A stretch of 64,000 nucleotides of DNA from an uncultured Paracoccaceae bacterium (GTDB lineage: Bacteria; Pseudomonadota; Alphaproteobacteria; Rhodobacterales; Rhodobacteraceae): assembly GCA_937146765.1 (NCBI GenBank), contig CAKZRP010000016.1, forward strand, positions 1 through 64,000, given 5' to 3'. Below, one piece after another: positions 8,273-18,444 of the stretch. Made by a program: the position numbers and the translations under genes. The notes beneath the pieces were generated by a model. That model was not told where the DNA came from and ran no database searches. It saw nothing but the letters and a program-made list of their open reading frames with translations. Position 1 is the stretch's first letter. Every line of letters starts with the position of its first letter.

Positions 8273-9442
8273 TCAGACCACTGCGGTCGCCCCCCTGCGT
8301 GCCGAGGCGCGCAGGGCGGGCACCAGCACCAAAGTGATGCCCAGAAGCATCACGCCCATGGTCGCCAGCGCGATGCGCAGCCCGAAAGCCTCCGCAAGGA
8401 AGCCGATGGCGGGCGGGCCGACAAAAAAGCCGCAATAGCCGATCATCACCATGCGCGAGATCGCGGTGGCGCGCTGGCGGGCTGGGATCGTCTTGCCCAC
8501 CCAGGCCAAAGCAGTCGGGCCAATCGCGGCCACACCGAGGCCAAGGATTGCAAATCCAACGTAAGCCAGCATCTGCACCGGTGCGAAAGCCGCCAGCAGC
8601 AGGCCAAAGGAGGCCAGCGCCGCCGCCATCCGCATCAGGCGACCTTCAGCGACCCTGCGCACCACTTCCTGCCCGCAAAGACGGCCAATCGCCATGGTGA
8701 ACCCGAGGATTGCCGGCCCCATCGCCCCTTCTGCCGCCCCGGCGCCAAAGGCCCGCTCCAGATGCAGCGCCGACCAGTTCTCGGTCGCCTGCTCCGAGGT
8801 AAAGGCGATCAGGACAATCAGCCCGGCCAATACGATCAGCAGCATGGGCAAAGGCTCAGTTCCCGTCTCCCCTTCATCCTCCTCAGTCTCGGCGCCCCTT
8901 GGGTCACGCATCCCCGGCGCCAAGATCGCGGTCACCGCGACAATCCCCGCAAAACACCAGACCGGCGCCACGCCCGCCTCGCGCACCAGCCCGGCGAGCA
9001 GCGCCGACACCGCATAGGCCAGCGAAAACAGTCCGTGATTGAGGTTCATCAGCGACCGGCCCGAGCGCGCCTCATGCCCGCTGAGCCGCGCATTCATCAC
9101 CACGTCAAGCAGCCCCGCCGCGCCAGAAGCAAGGAACATCGCGCCGGCAAAACTCAGCCAGTTGAAGGCCAGCCCCGGCAAGAGGAATCCCGCCGACAGC
9201 ACAAGGGCACAGATCACCATGGCGTAAGCCCCGAGGTGGCGATCCACCCTGGGCGCCAGCCACATTGCCCCGACCGCCCCGGCCGCGCCGACCAGTAGCG
9301 CCATGCCGAACTCTGCATCCCCCAGCCCGGAATGGGCCTTCAGTTGCGGCGCATAGGCCGCAAAGGCCCCGACGCAGAACCCCATGACCACGAAGGCCCG
9401 CCCGTGCACCGCGCTGGTGCGAAGATCGTTGAAAAACTCCAT
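8273..9442 (-). CDS. MFS transporter
   Basis: 389 residues from ATG 9442 (an earlier in-frame start at 9475 would overlap the upstream region and adds a non-membrane tail). About 12 hydrophobic segments with the cytoplasmic loop PRVDRHLGAY between TM2 and TM3, and a charged acidic loop GAETEEDEGETGTE in the middle, as in major facilitator proteins. Resembles small-molecule exporters; substrate unknown. It converges with lldD (19-nt gap) and is divergent from the sulfotransferase-like gene. Confidence 0.85.
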   Translation of the reverse strand: MEFFNDLRTSAVHGRAFVVMGFCVGAFAAYAPQLKAHSGLGDAEFGMALLVGAAGAVGAMWLAPRVDRHLGAYAMVICALVLSAGFLLPGLAFNWLSFAGAMFLASGAAGLLDVVMNARLSGHEARSGRSLMNLNHGLFSLAYAVSALLAGLVREAGVAPVWCFAGIVAVTAILAPGMRDPRGAETEEDEGETGTEPLPMLLIVLAGLIVLIAFTSEQATENWSALHLERAFGAGAAEGAMGPAILGFTMAIGRLCGQEVVRRVAEGRLMRMAAALASFGLLLAAFAPVQMLAYVGFAILGLGVAAIGPTALAWVGKTIPARQRATAISRMVMIGYCGFFVGPPAIGFLAEAFGLRIALATMGVMLLGITLVLVPALRASARRGATAVV

Positions 9443-9537
9443 GGGCGCGAGCTTGCACAGTGCGCTTCGCGTCACAATCCCGAAATTGTACCGCTACACC
9501 GCTGGCGCGAGGCCCACGGCCCGGCTATGCCAAACCC

Positions 9538-10170
9538 ATGTTGATTTTCACCGCGCAGTCCCTTGCCTTTGTCGCCGTGCCAAAGACCGGCACCACTGCG
9601 CTGGAGCAGGCGCTGAAACCGCATGCGGATCTGAGCTTCGGCAAATCCCTGAAGCACACCACCGCCCAGCGGTTCCACCGCAAGATCCGCCCCTTCCTGC
9701 AGGACACTTTCGGCGGATCGTTCGAGGCCTTTGCCGTCCTGCGCCAGCCTGAAGATCAGATCCGAAGCTGGTACAAGTACCGCAGCCGCGACGAGATCGC
9801 CGACAAGCCGGAATATGTCGGCCATATGAGCTTTGACGAATTCGTGCGCGAGGTGATCTCTGACCACCCTGCCCCCTGTGCCGGCATCGGCAGCCAATGG
9901 GGGATGCTGACCGGCTGGCGGGGGCGGCTGCTGGTCGATCACCTCTTTGCTTATGAGCAGTGGTCCAGACTCGAAGAGTTTCTGTCCGACCGGCTCGCCA
10001 CCCGAATCGTCTGCGAGACCCGCAATGTCTCGCCCCATGTCACCGCCGAGCTGGAGCCGAAGACCCGCGCCCTGCTACAGCAGAAACGCAGCGATGAATT
10101 CGCGCTGCACGCCCGCCTGATGGATGCAGGCGGCAAACTCAGCCCAAAGCGGCGCACAGCCGCCATATAG
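9538..10170 (+). CDS. sulfotransferase-like P-loop protein
   Basis: 210 residues from ATG 9538. The N-terminal AFVAVPKTGTTALEQAL (VPKTGTT at 14-20) is the 5'-phosphosulfate binding loop of sulfotransferases, and FAVLRQPEDQIRSWYKYR resembles the 3'-phosphate-binding segment (R-P-x-D-x-x-x-S-x-Y). No signal peptide. In marine alphaproteobacteria such proteins are often linked to surface glycans, but no glycan genes are adjacent here. Acceptor unknown. Confidence 0.8.
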   Translation: MLIFTAQSLAFVAVPKTGTTALEQALKPHADLSFGKSLKHTTAQRFHRKIRPFLQDTFGGSFEAFAVLRQPEDQIRSWYKYRSRDEIADKPEYVGHMSFDEFVREVISDHPAPCAGIGSQWGMLTGWRGRLLVDHLFAYEQWSRLEEFLSDRLATRIVCETRNVSPHVTAELEPKTRALLQQKRSDEFALHARLMDAGGKLSPKRRTAAI

Positions 10171-10260
10171 GGCTTTCCTTCTGGCGTATTTCCGTCTAAG
10201 GGGACGGCTTCATCGGGGTGACAGCCTTGGAGGCACCCCCTTTATCTATGGAGAATTACT

Positions 10261-10875
10261 ATGGCGAATGAGATTCCTGATCTCGAGTGCCAGGTTCGCG
10301 CGGGGACAGGCAAGGGCGCCGCTCGCTCTGCCCGTCGCGAGGGCATGGTACCTGGTGTGGTCTTTGGTGGCGAAGCGGACCCGCTCGCAATCCAGATCCC
10401 CTTCAACAAACTGCTGAAGATGCTGAAAGCTGGCCGCTTCAAGTCCACCCTGTGGAACCTGAAGGTCGAAGGCCATGACGACGTGCGCGTGATCTGCCGC
10501 GACGTCCAGCGCGACGTGGTGAAGGACCTGCCGACCCACTTCGACCTGATGCGCCTGCGTCGCACCTCGCTCATCAACCTCTACATCCCGGTTGAGTTCA
10601 TCAACGAAGAAGAGTCCGTCGGCCTGAAGCGTGGCGGCGTTCTGACCGTTGTGCGTCCCGAGGTGGAACTGGTTGTGACCGCGGGCGACATCCCGGAGAA
10701 GATCACCGTTGACCTCGCTGGCAAAGCCATCGGCGACGTGATCCACATCTCCGACGTGGTCCTGCCGGAAGGCGCAAAGCCGACCATCGACCGCGACTTC
10801 GTGATTGCAAACATCTCCGCTCCGTCGGGTCTGAAGTCTGCAGACAACGAAGCCGAAGAAGAAGCGGCAGAATAA
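10261..10875 (+). CDS. rplY: 50S ribosomal protein L25 (Ctc family)
   Basis: 204 residues: an N-terminal L25 5S-rRNA-binding domain (about 1-95, ending [20 protein letters not shown]) followed by the beta C-terminal TL5/Ctc domain, then an acidic tail (NEAEEEAAE). This long form is normal outside enterics. It binds 5S rRNA in the large subunit. Followed by a strong terminator; pth lies two genes downstream, a common L25-Pth association. Confidence 0.97.
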   Translation: MANEIPDLECQVRAGTGKGAARSARREGMVPGVVFGGEADPLAIQIPFNKLLKMLKAGRFKSTLWNLKVEGHDDVRVICRDVQRDVVKDLPTHFDLMRLRRTSLINLYIPVEFINEEESVGLKRGGVLTVVRPEVELVVTAGDIPEKITVDLAGKAIGDVIHISDVVLPEGAKPTIDRDFVIANISAPSGLKSADNEAEEEAAE

Positions 10876-10910
10876 TAAGATCCGCATCCCTTTGGGACAG
10901 TGACTTGGGA

Positions 10911-10940
10911 ACGGACGCCTGCGGGCGTCCGTTTTCGTTT
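10911..10940 (+). terminator. Rho-independent terminator of rplY
   Basis: Arms ACGGACGCC (10911-10919) and GGCGTCCGT (10924-10932) followed by a T-rich tail. Confidence 0.85.
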
Positions 10941-11018
10941 GTCCGGTTTGCCCTGCCGCCGCAGAACCCCATATCCCCGGGTGAGCGCCCGTTATTGCCC
11001 CAGTTCGGAGAAGAAGCC

Positions 11019-11780
11019 ATGGCCGCCCTTGCGCCCCTTTGCCGAAACCTCGTTCTGGTTCTGGCCCTGCTATTGGGCCCTGGCGTGCCGCTTGCGGCGG
11101 CTTCGGACAGCCCGGCACCGCAGACCACCGGCCTGTTATGGAACCGCAGCGGCCTGCCCCTGACCCTGCCGCTCGAAGTGGTGGCGCCCGAGGGCAGCGA
11201 TTACCGCCTCACCCTCCTGCGCGAAACCGACCGGGAACCGGTGCTCGCCGCCGCAATCCGGGGCGGCGCCTTCTTCCGCGTGCTGGTGCCGCCTGGGCGT
11301 TACTTTCTGCAGTTCGAGCGTGGCCCGCGCTGGCTGGGGCAGGAAGAGGGGTTTGGCGCCACTGCCGAAACCGAGGTTTTCACCCTGCCCGATCCCCTCA
11401 GTTTCTCGGTGACCGGGTTTGACCAGCGGCAAGGGCATCGCGTCGATCTGACCATCTTGCCCCCTGCCACGCCCTCCGATCTCATGGCCTCGGCAACCGG
11501 GCTGACCACCGCCATCGCCCTTTGCCCGCGCGGCCTCGCCCCCGCCGCCCCGCGTAGGCTGCCCGCACCGGACCTGCGCCCCCTCACCGAAGGCGCGCCA
11601 GGCACCTTCCTGCGCGACCTTGCCGACGAGACCCGCCTGCCCTTTGCCGAGCGCCAGGGCTTTGCCGATGGCGGCAGCCGTGCCCAGACACCGCACCGTC
11701 GCGGTCTGCCCGCACCAGCCCCCTTCCCCCGCGCGTCTGGTGCCGCCGCCCCGGCCCCGGTCCTTCCTTGTGTCGACTGA
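11019..11780 (+). CDS. secreted protein of unknown function
   Basis: 253 residues from ATG 11019 (GAAGAAG upstream; an earlier in-frame start at 10905 would overlap the rplY terminator). A clear signal peptide (LVLVLALLLGPGVPLAAA) precedes a beta-rich region of about 120 residues (WNRSGLPLTLPLEVVAPEG...GGAFFRVLVPPGRYFLQFERG) that resembles small beta-sandwich modules, then a Pro/Ala/Arg-rich low-complexity tail with TPHRRGLPAPAPFPRASG. Family not recognised. Lies between rplY and pth and may be co-transcribed with pth (75-nt gap). Confidence 0.65.
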   Translation: MAALAPLCRNLVLVLALLLGPGVPLAAASDSPAPQTTGLLWNRSGLPLTLPLEVVAPEGSDYRLTLLRETDREPVLAAAIRGGAFFRVLVPPGRYFLQFERGPRWLGQEEGFGATAETEVFTLPDPLSFSVTGFDQRQGHRVDLTILPPATPSDLMASATGLTTAIALCPRGLAPAAPRRLPAPDLRPLTEGAPGTFLRDLADETRLPFAERQGFADGGSRAQTPHRRGLPAPAPFPRASGAAAPAPVLPCVD

Positions 11781-11855
11781 ACCGGGCCGGTACTGGATTT
11801 CCGCCGCGTTTCAGGGCATCACAGGCCACAACAGGACAGCAAGGATGAGCGGCTC

Positions 11856-12644
11856 ATGAAACTCTTCGTCGGCCTCGGCAACCCGGGCGCGAAATACGCG
11901 GGCAACCGTCACAACATCGGCTTCATGGCGCTGGACCGGATCGCCTCCGATCACGGGTTTTCGCCGTGGAAGTCGAAGTTCCAGGCCCAGATGAGCGAAG
12001 GCACTCTGGGTGGCGAGAAAGTGGCGCTGCTGAAGCCGCAGACCTTCATGAACAACTCCGGCCAGTCGGTGGGCGAGGCGCTGCGCTTCTTCAAACTCAC
12101 GCCCGCCGACGTGGTGGTCTTTCACGACGAACTCGATCTGGCCCCCGGCAAGGCCCGCGTGAAGCAGGGCGGGGGTCATGCCGGCCACAACGGGCTGCGC
12201 TCGATCCACGCCCATATCGGGGCTGACTATGGCCGAGTCCGTCTCGGGGTAGGTCATCCCGGCCACAAGGACGCGGTGGCGGGATATGTGCTGCATGATT
12301 TCCCCAAGGCGGATCAGGACTGGCTTGATGACCTTCTGCGCGGTCTCTCCGACGGGGCCATCGACCTGGCGCGCGGCGACAGCGGCAAATTCATGAATGC
12401 GGTCGCCCTGCGGGTGGCGCCGCCGCGCAGTTCGACGACCTCCAACCGCAGTGGCAAGGCACAGGCGGCGCAGCCGGGGGCTGGCGCGACCTCCGCCAAG
12501 GCCACACGGACCGAAGCCCCCGCCACCGCAACCGGGGCTGCCACCGGAACAGCCTCCGGGGTCAGCAAACCCGCAGATGACGCTGCAGCCTCCCCTGCCG
12601 AGGATCGCAGCCCGATGCAAAAGCTTCTCGACAAGTTCCGCTGA
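11856..12644 (+). CDS. pth: peptidyl-tRNA hydrolase with Ala/Thr-rich C-terminal extension
   Basis: 262 residues. Residues 1-190 are the standard enzyme, which recycles peptidyl-tRNA released from ribosomes: FVGLGNPGAKYAGNRHNIGF (catalytic His in RHNIG), KPQTFMNNSG, HDELDL and GGGHAGHNGLRS. The family is normally near 190 residues; here about 70 more, rich in Ala, Thr, Ser and Gly (SAKATRTEAPATATGAATG), end in a charged helix MQKLLDKFR. The extension looks disordered; its role is unknown. Confidence 0.97.
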   Translation: MKLFVGLGNPGAKYAGNRHNIGFMALDRIASDHGFSPWKSKFQAQMSEGTLGGEKVALLKPQTFMNNSGQSVGEALRFFKLTPADVVVFHDELDLAPGKARVKQGGGHAGHNGLRSIHAHIGADYGRVRLGVGHPGHKDAVAGYVLHDFPKADQDWLDDLLRGLSDGAIDLARGDSGKFMNAVALRVAPPRSSTTSNRSGKAQAAQPGAGATSAKATRTEAPATATGAATGTASGVSKPADDAAASPAEDRSPMQKLLDKFR

Positions 12645-12742
12645 CGCAGACGCGCCCGGACTGTTGCCGGGATCTGACCCGGCGTCGTCTTTGCCTGTCG
12701 CCCCGCCAGCCTTTAGCCTGCCCGCAGGAGAGGAACCCTGCC

Positions 12743-13906
12743 ATGAGACGCGCCTATCGTATCGCCCTGCGCCTAGTCGCTGCCCTGTTGCTGGTGCTGC
12801 TGGCGCTTGGCCAGTGGAAACGCGAGGAGCTGACCCGGCTCCTTGCCGTCAACAGCCTGTTTGACGCCGACCGCATCGTGGCGAATTTCTCCCATATGGA
12901 CGCGGCCTTTCTGACCACCCCCCTGCCCCGGGGCGACGGAGAGGTCACCCCCTTGCCCCAAGGTGCCGAGATGGCGCTGCCGCCAGAAGCCGCCGCCTGG
13001 ATCGCGGATCGCCGGGTCACTTCGCTTCTGGTGCTGAAAGGCGGCGAGATCCGTCACGAAAGCTACCACCTCGGCACCAACGCGCAGGATCGGCGGATCT
13101 CCTGGTCGATGGCCAAGAGCTACCTCTCCGTCCTCTTCGGCATCCTCCTGGAAGAGGGTGCCATCGACAGCCTCGACGATCCGGTGGTCAAATACGTCCC
13201 CTCCCTGGCCCAGAGCGCCTATGCGCCCGCCAGCCTGCGCAATGTGCTCAACATGGCCTCGGGCGTGAAATTCGACGAGGATTACCTCGACCCCGGCTCC
13301 GACATCAACCGGATGGGCCGCGAGATCGCCCTGGGTGGCACGCTGGACGGGTTCACCGCCGCGCTCACCGAGACCATCGCAATCGCGGGCAGCCGTTGGA
13401 CCTATGTCTCGATGGATACCCATGTGCTTGGCATGGTGATCCGGGGCGCCACGGGCCGCTCGGTGCCCGAACTGATGCAGGAGAAGGTGATCGCCAGGCT
13501 CGGTCAGGAAAGCGATGGCTACTACCTCACCGACGGGACCGGCACAGCCTTTGTCCTCGGCGGTCTCAATCTCACCAGCCGCGACTATGCCCGTTTTGCC
13601 CTGATGGTGGCACAGGAAGGCGAGATCGCCGGACGTCGGATCGTCTCGGAAGACTGGCTGCGCCAGTCGACCGAGGCCAGCGCCCCCACAGAGGCCGGCA
13701 AAATGGGATATGGGTTTCAGTGGTGGCGGGCCCGTGATCCGCGTCCCGGCGAAGTGATTGCCCAGGGGGTCTATGGCCAATTCCTCTATATAGATCAGAT
13801 CCGCGATATCGTCATCGTGATGACCGCCGCGGATCGCAAATTTCGGGAAACCGGCCAGACCCGCGCTAATATTGATATGTTTCGTTTGATTTCAGACGCG
13901 TTGTAG
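12743..13906 (+). CDS. beta-lactamase-family serine hydrolase, membrane anchored
   Basis: 387 residues. An N-terminal hydrophobic segment (ALRLVAALLLVLLALG) anchors or exports it. The nucleophile motif S-x-x-K is SMAK (S122-K125) and the second motif is Tyr221-x-Ser (YVS) in place of Y-x-N of class C enzymes. Overall closest to the beta-lactamase/transpeptidase-like hydrolases such as 6-aminohexanoate-dimer hydrolase. Likely a periplasmic esterase or amidase; a resistance role is not supported. Confidence 0.82.
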   Translation: MRRAYRIALRLVAALLLVLLALGQWKREELTRLLAVNSLFDADRIVANFSHMDAAFLTTPLPRGDGEVTPLPQGAEMALPPEAAAWIADRRVTSLLVLKGGEIRHESYHLGTNAQDRRISWSMAKSYLSVLFGILLEEGAIDSLDDPVVKYVPSLAQSAYAPASLRNVLNMASGVKFDEDYLDPGSDINRMGREIALGGTLDGFTAALTETIAIAGSRWTYVSMDTHVLGMVIRGATGRSVPELMQEKVIARLGQESDGYYLTDGTGTAFVLGGLNLTSRDYARFALMVAQEGEIAGRRIVSEDWLRQSTEASAPTEAGKMGYGFQWWRARDPRPGEVIAQGVYGQFLYIDQIRDIVIVMTAADRKFRETGQTRANIDMFRLISDAL

Positions 13907-13958
13907 CTCCGCAAGGAGAGGGCCCGCGAGGGCACCACCTCAGATTGGAAACCAGGCA

Positions 13959-14342
13959 ATGATGGACAAATTTCCCGCAATCAACGTGCTGGGAGGGCGG
14001 CTGGAGCCCTGTTCCAGCGCTCCGGTCACCGGGTTTTATCGGGACGGGCATTGCAACACCTGCATCGAGGATCACGGCAGCCATACGGTCTGCGCGGTGA
14101 TGACGGCGGAGTTTCTCGCCTTCTCGAAATATGTCGGTAACGACCTTTCGACAGCCCTGCCCGCCTTTCATTTCCCGGGGTTGAAACCGGGCGATCGCTG
14201 GTGCCTCTGCGCCGCGCGCTTCTTGCAGGCGGCGGATGAGGGCTGCGCCCCTGCGGTGCATCTGGAAGCCACCCATGGGCGCGCCTTGGACGTGGTACCC
14301 CTCGAGGTGCTGAAGGCCCATGCAGTCGCCCCTTCGGAGTGA
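13959..14342 (+). CDS. DUF2237 family protein
   Basis: 127 residues, full length for the family. Conserved blocks NVLGG-x-LEPCS, PVTGFYRDGHCNT, DHGSHTVCA, GNDLSTALP, FHFPGLKPGDRWCLCA and LEATHGRAL are all present, with several conserved cysteines. Molecular function is not established for this family. Starts 52 nt after the serine hydrolase and may share its transcript. Confidence 0.88.
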   Translation: MMDKFPAINVLGGRLEPCSSAPVTGFYRDGHCNTCIEDHGSHTVCAVMTAEFLAFSKYVGNDLSTALPAFHFPGLKPGDRWCLCAARFLQAADEGCAPAVHLEATHGRALDVVPLEVLKAHAVAPSE

Positions 14343-14518
14343 TCGTGCGGCGCCTCAGGCCGGGCAAGACCCTAAGCCACAGGCGGTCGGTCGCAGCAGC
14401 TCAGAGCCTCTTCCCTTGATTGCCCCCTGCCTTTGCTGATACCGCAGAGGCAGGCCAGCCGGGATGATCCCCCCTGCCAGCATGTCACTCACACATATCA
14501 GCAGAACGGACAAAGCCC

Positions 14519-14839
14519 ATGAGCTTCATCGCCATGAACCGCTTCCGGATTCGCCTTGGTCGCGAAGAGGATTTCGAAACCATCTGGAAAGACCGTGAAA
14601 GTCACCTCAACGAAATGAAGGGCTTTCGCGAGTTCCGCCTCCTCAAAGGCCCGGAAAAGGAGGATCACCGCCTCTATTCCAGCCATGTGATTTGGGACAG
14701 CCGTGAGGATTTTGAAGCCTGGACGAAGTCCGAGCAGTTTCGGGCCTCGCATCGCAACGCCGGCAAGCGGGAAGGCGAGAGCCCGATCATGGGTCCGCCG
14801 CAGTTCGAGGGTTTCGAAACGGTCCTTCTGCAGTCCTGA
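14519..14839 (+). CDS. antibiotic biosynthesis monooxygenase (ABM) domain protein
   Basis: 106 residues with the ferredoxin-like ABM fold: FIAMNRFRIRLGREEDFETIWKDR, MKGFREFRLL, and VIWDSREDFEAWTKSEQFRASHR. These proteins include IsdG-type haem oxygenases and quinol monooxygenases; the conserved WKDR and W-x-S-x-x-D-F-x-x-W pattern fits the HmoA-like branch, so haem or small-aromatic oxidation is possible but unproven. Stand-alone gene, followed by a repeat and a bidirectional terminator shared with trpB. Confidence 0.85.
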   Translation: MSFIAMNRFRIRLGREEDFETIWKDRESHLNEMKGFREFRLLKGPEKEDHRLYSSHVIWDSREDFEAWTKSEQFRASHRNAGKREGESPIMGPPQFEGFETVLLQS

Positions 14840-14865
14840 CACTGCGCAGGCCCAAGGTCGCATAA

Positions 14866-14920
14866 GGGGCTCTGCCCCCGGCCCTCCGGGCCTCCCCCGG
14901 AGTATTTCTGGAAAGATGAA
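14866..14920 (-). repeat. dispersed intergenic repeat, family A
   Basis: On the minus strand: a TTCATCTTT box, then AAATACTCCGGGGG, then a GGGGC-AGA-GCCCC hairpin. The same order occurs at about 26842, 38736, 38775, 48541 and 62193. This copy is in the sense direction of trpB, downstream of its stop. Confidence 0.7.
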
Positions 14921-14943
14921 AGGGCGCCCTGACAGCGCCCTTT
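14919..14943. terminator. bidirectional terminator between ABM gene and trpB
   Basis: Arms AAAGGGCGC (14919-14927) and GCGCCCTTT (14935-14943) with a 7-nt loop; T-rich on both exits. Serves convergent genes. Confidence 0.75.
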
Positions 14944-14975
14944 TGCAATGAACCGATCTTGTTGGTGACCGAGGA

Positions 14976-16235
<1,260 letters not shown>

Positions 16236-16349
16236 AAGGTGTCTCCGTCTTCCGTATGCGCTGGTTCTAAAGCGCATTTAGGACAAGAGGAACAGGTTTC
16301 TCGGCAATTTTCTTTTGTCTAGGCTCTGAGGGCGGTGGATTGGGGCATT

Positions 16350-16476
16350 TCGCTTCGGGCTTTGCCCGAAGCGACCCGCGCCGCGCGCACCCTGTGGGTG
16401 CGCGCGGCGCGCCCGGCCCAACGGATCGAGGGTCTCCTTATTAAAGGAGGCACGATGAGCGGGCGGGAGCCCTCCC
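16350..16476 (-). repeat. hairpin cluster, dispersed repeat family B, between trpF and trpB
   Basis: Three consecutive structures: GCTTCGGGC-TTT-GCCCGAAGC (16350-16370); a GC-only hairpin with GCGCGCACCC/GGGTGCGCGC arms (about 16383-16406); and a unit with conserved ends CCCGGCCCAACGG (16412-16424) and GGGCGGGAGCCCTCCC (16461-16476) around a small CTCCTT/AAGGAG stem. The unit with these ends recurs inverted at 58001-58061, where the inner stem differs. The rest of the 16236-16521 gap shows only the trpB ribosome site. Confidence 0.65.
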
Positions 16477-16521
16477 CTCGCGGCGTATCACGCCGCTTTC
16501 AATGTAATACAGGGAAACCAT

Positions 16522-17169
16522 TCAGAGGCTTCGCGTCGCCGCCAAAAAGGCACGCATCAGGTCGGCGTCCTTGACACCGGGTGCGCTCTCCACACCGGAA
16601 GCCACATCAACCTGACGGGCGCCGGTCTTGCGGATCGCCTCGGCGACATTCTCCGGCGTCAACCCACCGGCCAGCATCCAAGGCACCTGCCAGTATTTCT
16701 TGCCCGCAAGCAGGCTCCAGTCGAAGCTGATGCCATTTCCACCGGGCAGAACGGCCCCCTTGGGCGCCTTGGCATCCACCATGATCTGATCGGCAACCTG
16801 GGCATAGAGGTCGATGGGGGCCAGGTCCGCCGCCTCGGCCACCCCGATGACCTTCATCACCGGCAGACCATAGCGGGCCTTCACCTCGGCCACCCGTTCA
16901 GCGCTCTCCGAGCCGTGCAACTGCAGCATGTCGAGCGGCACCGCGCCGGTGATCGCATCGAGCTCGGCGTCACTGGCATTGACCACCAGACCGACCTTGG
17001 CAATTCCGAGCGGTGCTTCGGAGGCCAGCACCGCGGCCTGGGCAATCGACACCGACCGCGGTGATTTCGAAAAGAAATTGAGCCCCACATAGGCGGCGCC
17101 CGCCTCGGCGGCGATGGCAATATCCTCGCGGGTCTTCAGACCGCAGATCTTGGCGCGGATCTCAACCAT
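16522..17169 (-). CDS. trpF: phosphoribosylanthranilate isomerase
   Basis: 215 residues, TIM barrel. Converts phosphoribosylanthranilate to CdRP, the third step of tryptophan synthesis. The catalytic Cys is in [12 protein letters not shown], the catalytic Asp in the MVDAKAPKG segment, and the phosphate loops are [10 protein letters not shown] and [11 protein letters not shown]. Starts 2 nt after the LapA-domain gene, so it lies in an ihfB-lapA-trpF transcript. Confidence 0.97.
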   Translation of the reverse strand: MVEIRAKICGLKTREDIAIAAEAGAAYVGLNFFSKSPRSVSIAQAAVLASEAPLGIAKVGLVVNASDAELDAITGAVPLDMLQLHGSESAERVAEVKARYGLPVMKVIGVAEAADLAPIDLYAQVADQIMVDAKAPKGAVLPGGNGISFDWSLLAGKKYWQVPWMLAGGLTPENVAEAIRKTGARQVDVASGVESAPGVKDADLMRAFLAATRSL

Positions 17170-17171
17170 GC

Positions 17172-17522
17172 TCAGGACGCGTCTTCGAGCAGCGCCAGCA
17201 CCTCGTCCTTGCCTTCGTTCTTCTGCCGCTTGAGCCGGTTGACCTCGCGCGAAAGCTTCTTCACCTCGCCCTGTTTCACCCGAGCCTCGCGGCGGTGCTT
17301 ATGCTCGCGCAGATATTCAAGCACATAGCCCAGCGCCACCCCTGCCGCCAGCCCGCCCAGTACAACCACGAAGAGCGGCAGCGAGATTGACGGGTTGAAC
17401 CCGACCAGTTCGGCCAGCGCCTCGGGCATCAACTTCAGATCCACAAAGCCCCGGTTGGCGAGGCTTACGGATGCCAGAACCAGGGCCAGTACGGCCCAGA
17501 GGAGATAGCGGAGAGTGCGCAT
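17172..17522 (-). CDS. LapA-domain (DUF1049) inner-membrane protein
   Basis: 116 residues: two transmembrane segments (about 5-22 and 48-70) separated by a short periplasmic loop, then a basic cytoplasmic coiled coil ([29 protein letters not shown]). This is the LapA layout; enteric LapA works with LapB in controlling lipopolysaccharide assembly. Its start overlaps the ihfB stop as TAATG, which implies translational coupling. The ihfB-lapA-trpF order is common in this order of bacteria. Confidence 0.85.
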   Translation of the reverse strand: MRTLRYLLWAVLALVLASVSLANRGFVDLKLMPEALAELVGFNPSISLPLFVVVLGGLAAGVALGYVLEYLREHKHRREARVKQGEVKKLSREVNRLKRQKNEGKDEVLALLEDAS

Positions 17523-17812
17523 TACTCTTCTTCTTTTCCGTTCAACCGGTCACGCAGCAACTTGCCGGTCTTGAAGAAAGGCACGTGCTTTTCCTCGACC
17601 TGAACGGTCTCGCCGGTGCGCGGGTTACGCCCGACGCGGGAATCGCGCCGTTTGACGGAAAAGGCACCAAAGCCGCGCAACTCGACGCGATCACCGCGCG
17701 CCATGGCATTGGTGACCTCGTCAAAGACCGTGTTAACGATCCGTTCCACGTCTCGCTGATACAGGTGCGGGTTTTCGTCTGCAATCTTCTGGATCAGTTC
17801 CGAACGGATCAT
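17522..17812 (-). CDS. ihfB: integration host factor subunit beta
   Basis: 96 residues, HU/IHF fold. Bends DNA as a heterodimer with IhfA. The DNA-binding arm [12 protein letters not shown] contains the intercalating proline, and [14 protein letters not shown] is the family core. C-terminal extension LNGKEEE is short. First gene of the ihfB-lapA-trpF run; a promoter lies upstream. Confidence 0.97.
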   Translation of the reverse strand: MIRSELIQKIADENPHLYQRDVERIVNTVFDEVTNAMARGDRVELRGFGAFSVKRRDSRVGRNPRTGETVQVEEKHVPFFKTGKLLRDRLNGKEEE

Positions 17813-17857
17813 GCGTGTGGCCCTCCCAAAGCCGCGTGAGAACTCAAGGGTGTTCTA

Positions 17858-17885
17858 ACTATAGGAAGAAAACTGTTCTGCGCAA
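17858..17885 (-). promoter_or_regulatory. candidate promoter of ihfB
   Basis: On the minus strand TTGCGC (17880-17885) and TATAGT (17858-17863) are separated by 16 nt, about 45 nt before the ihfB start. Confidence 0.45.
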
Positions 17886-18064
17886 ACAAGTTAGAAAGAC
17901 CAACCCGGCTGAAATCCGCAGGTTCTGCGGCTTTTGTGCAAAGCCACCAACGGTTTTCACCCTGCCGAGCCCCCGAACTGCCCGAAGAAGAGGCGAAAGA
18001 ATGGAAATGCTGCAACTGCGAAGTCATTGATTCGGCTTCATTAAAGAAGGTGATCCGACCGGGG

Positions 18065-18340
18065 TCAGCTCAGGCTGGCGCAACGCGCTTCAAAGGCCGT
18101 TCCACGGCCGTCCACATAGGCCTTGCTCTGGTAACGCACCAGTCGCAGGGATTTGCCGTGACAGGCCTGCTCCACCTCGCCGCGCACATCCCCCTCGGAC
18201 CAGCCGGGGCCGTAGCGACCGACAACCTCGTAGCCACCACCGCGCCGTGACAGGTCCATGTCGAAATGGCCGGGCGCGATGGTGCCGCCGCCGCAGGCGG
18301 TCAGCATGAGGAGAGGAAAGATGGCAAGCAGGCGGCGCAT
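18065..18340 (-). CDS. small lipoprotein
   Basis: 91 residues. Signal peptide with lipobox LTAC (Cys16), then Gly-rich spacer and a compact domain with two Cys (EQACHG and EARCAS) and conserved-looking WSEGDVRGEVE. No family recognised. It sits alone between ihfB and the coiled-coil gene, within the accessory insert between rpsA and ihfB. Confidence 0.72.
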   Translation of the reverse strand: MRRLLAIFPLLMLTACGGGTIAPGHFDMDLSRRGGGYEVVGRYGPGWSEGDVRGEVEQACHGKSLRLVRYQSKAYVDGRGTAFEARCASLS

Positions 18341-18444
18341 GGCAAACTCCGGGCTCGGTCGGGATGTCAGGGTCTGGCGACACAGTGCCCGAGGCAGGCT
18401 AAGATTCGGTTGCGGCTTCCGACGCAGACTGCGCCTTCTGGGGT

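Noticed and set aside
12743-13906. Beta-lactamase resistance gene
   Set aside because: S-x-x-K is present but the second motif is Y-x-S and overall it resembles broad serine hydrolases, so resistance is not supported.
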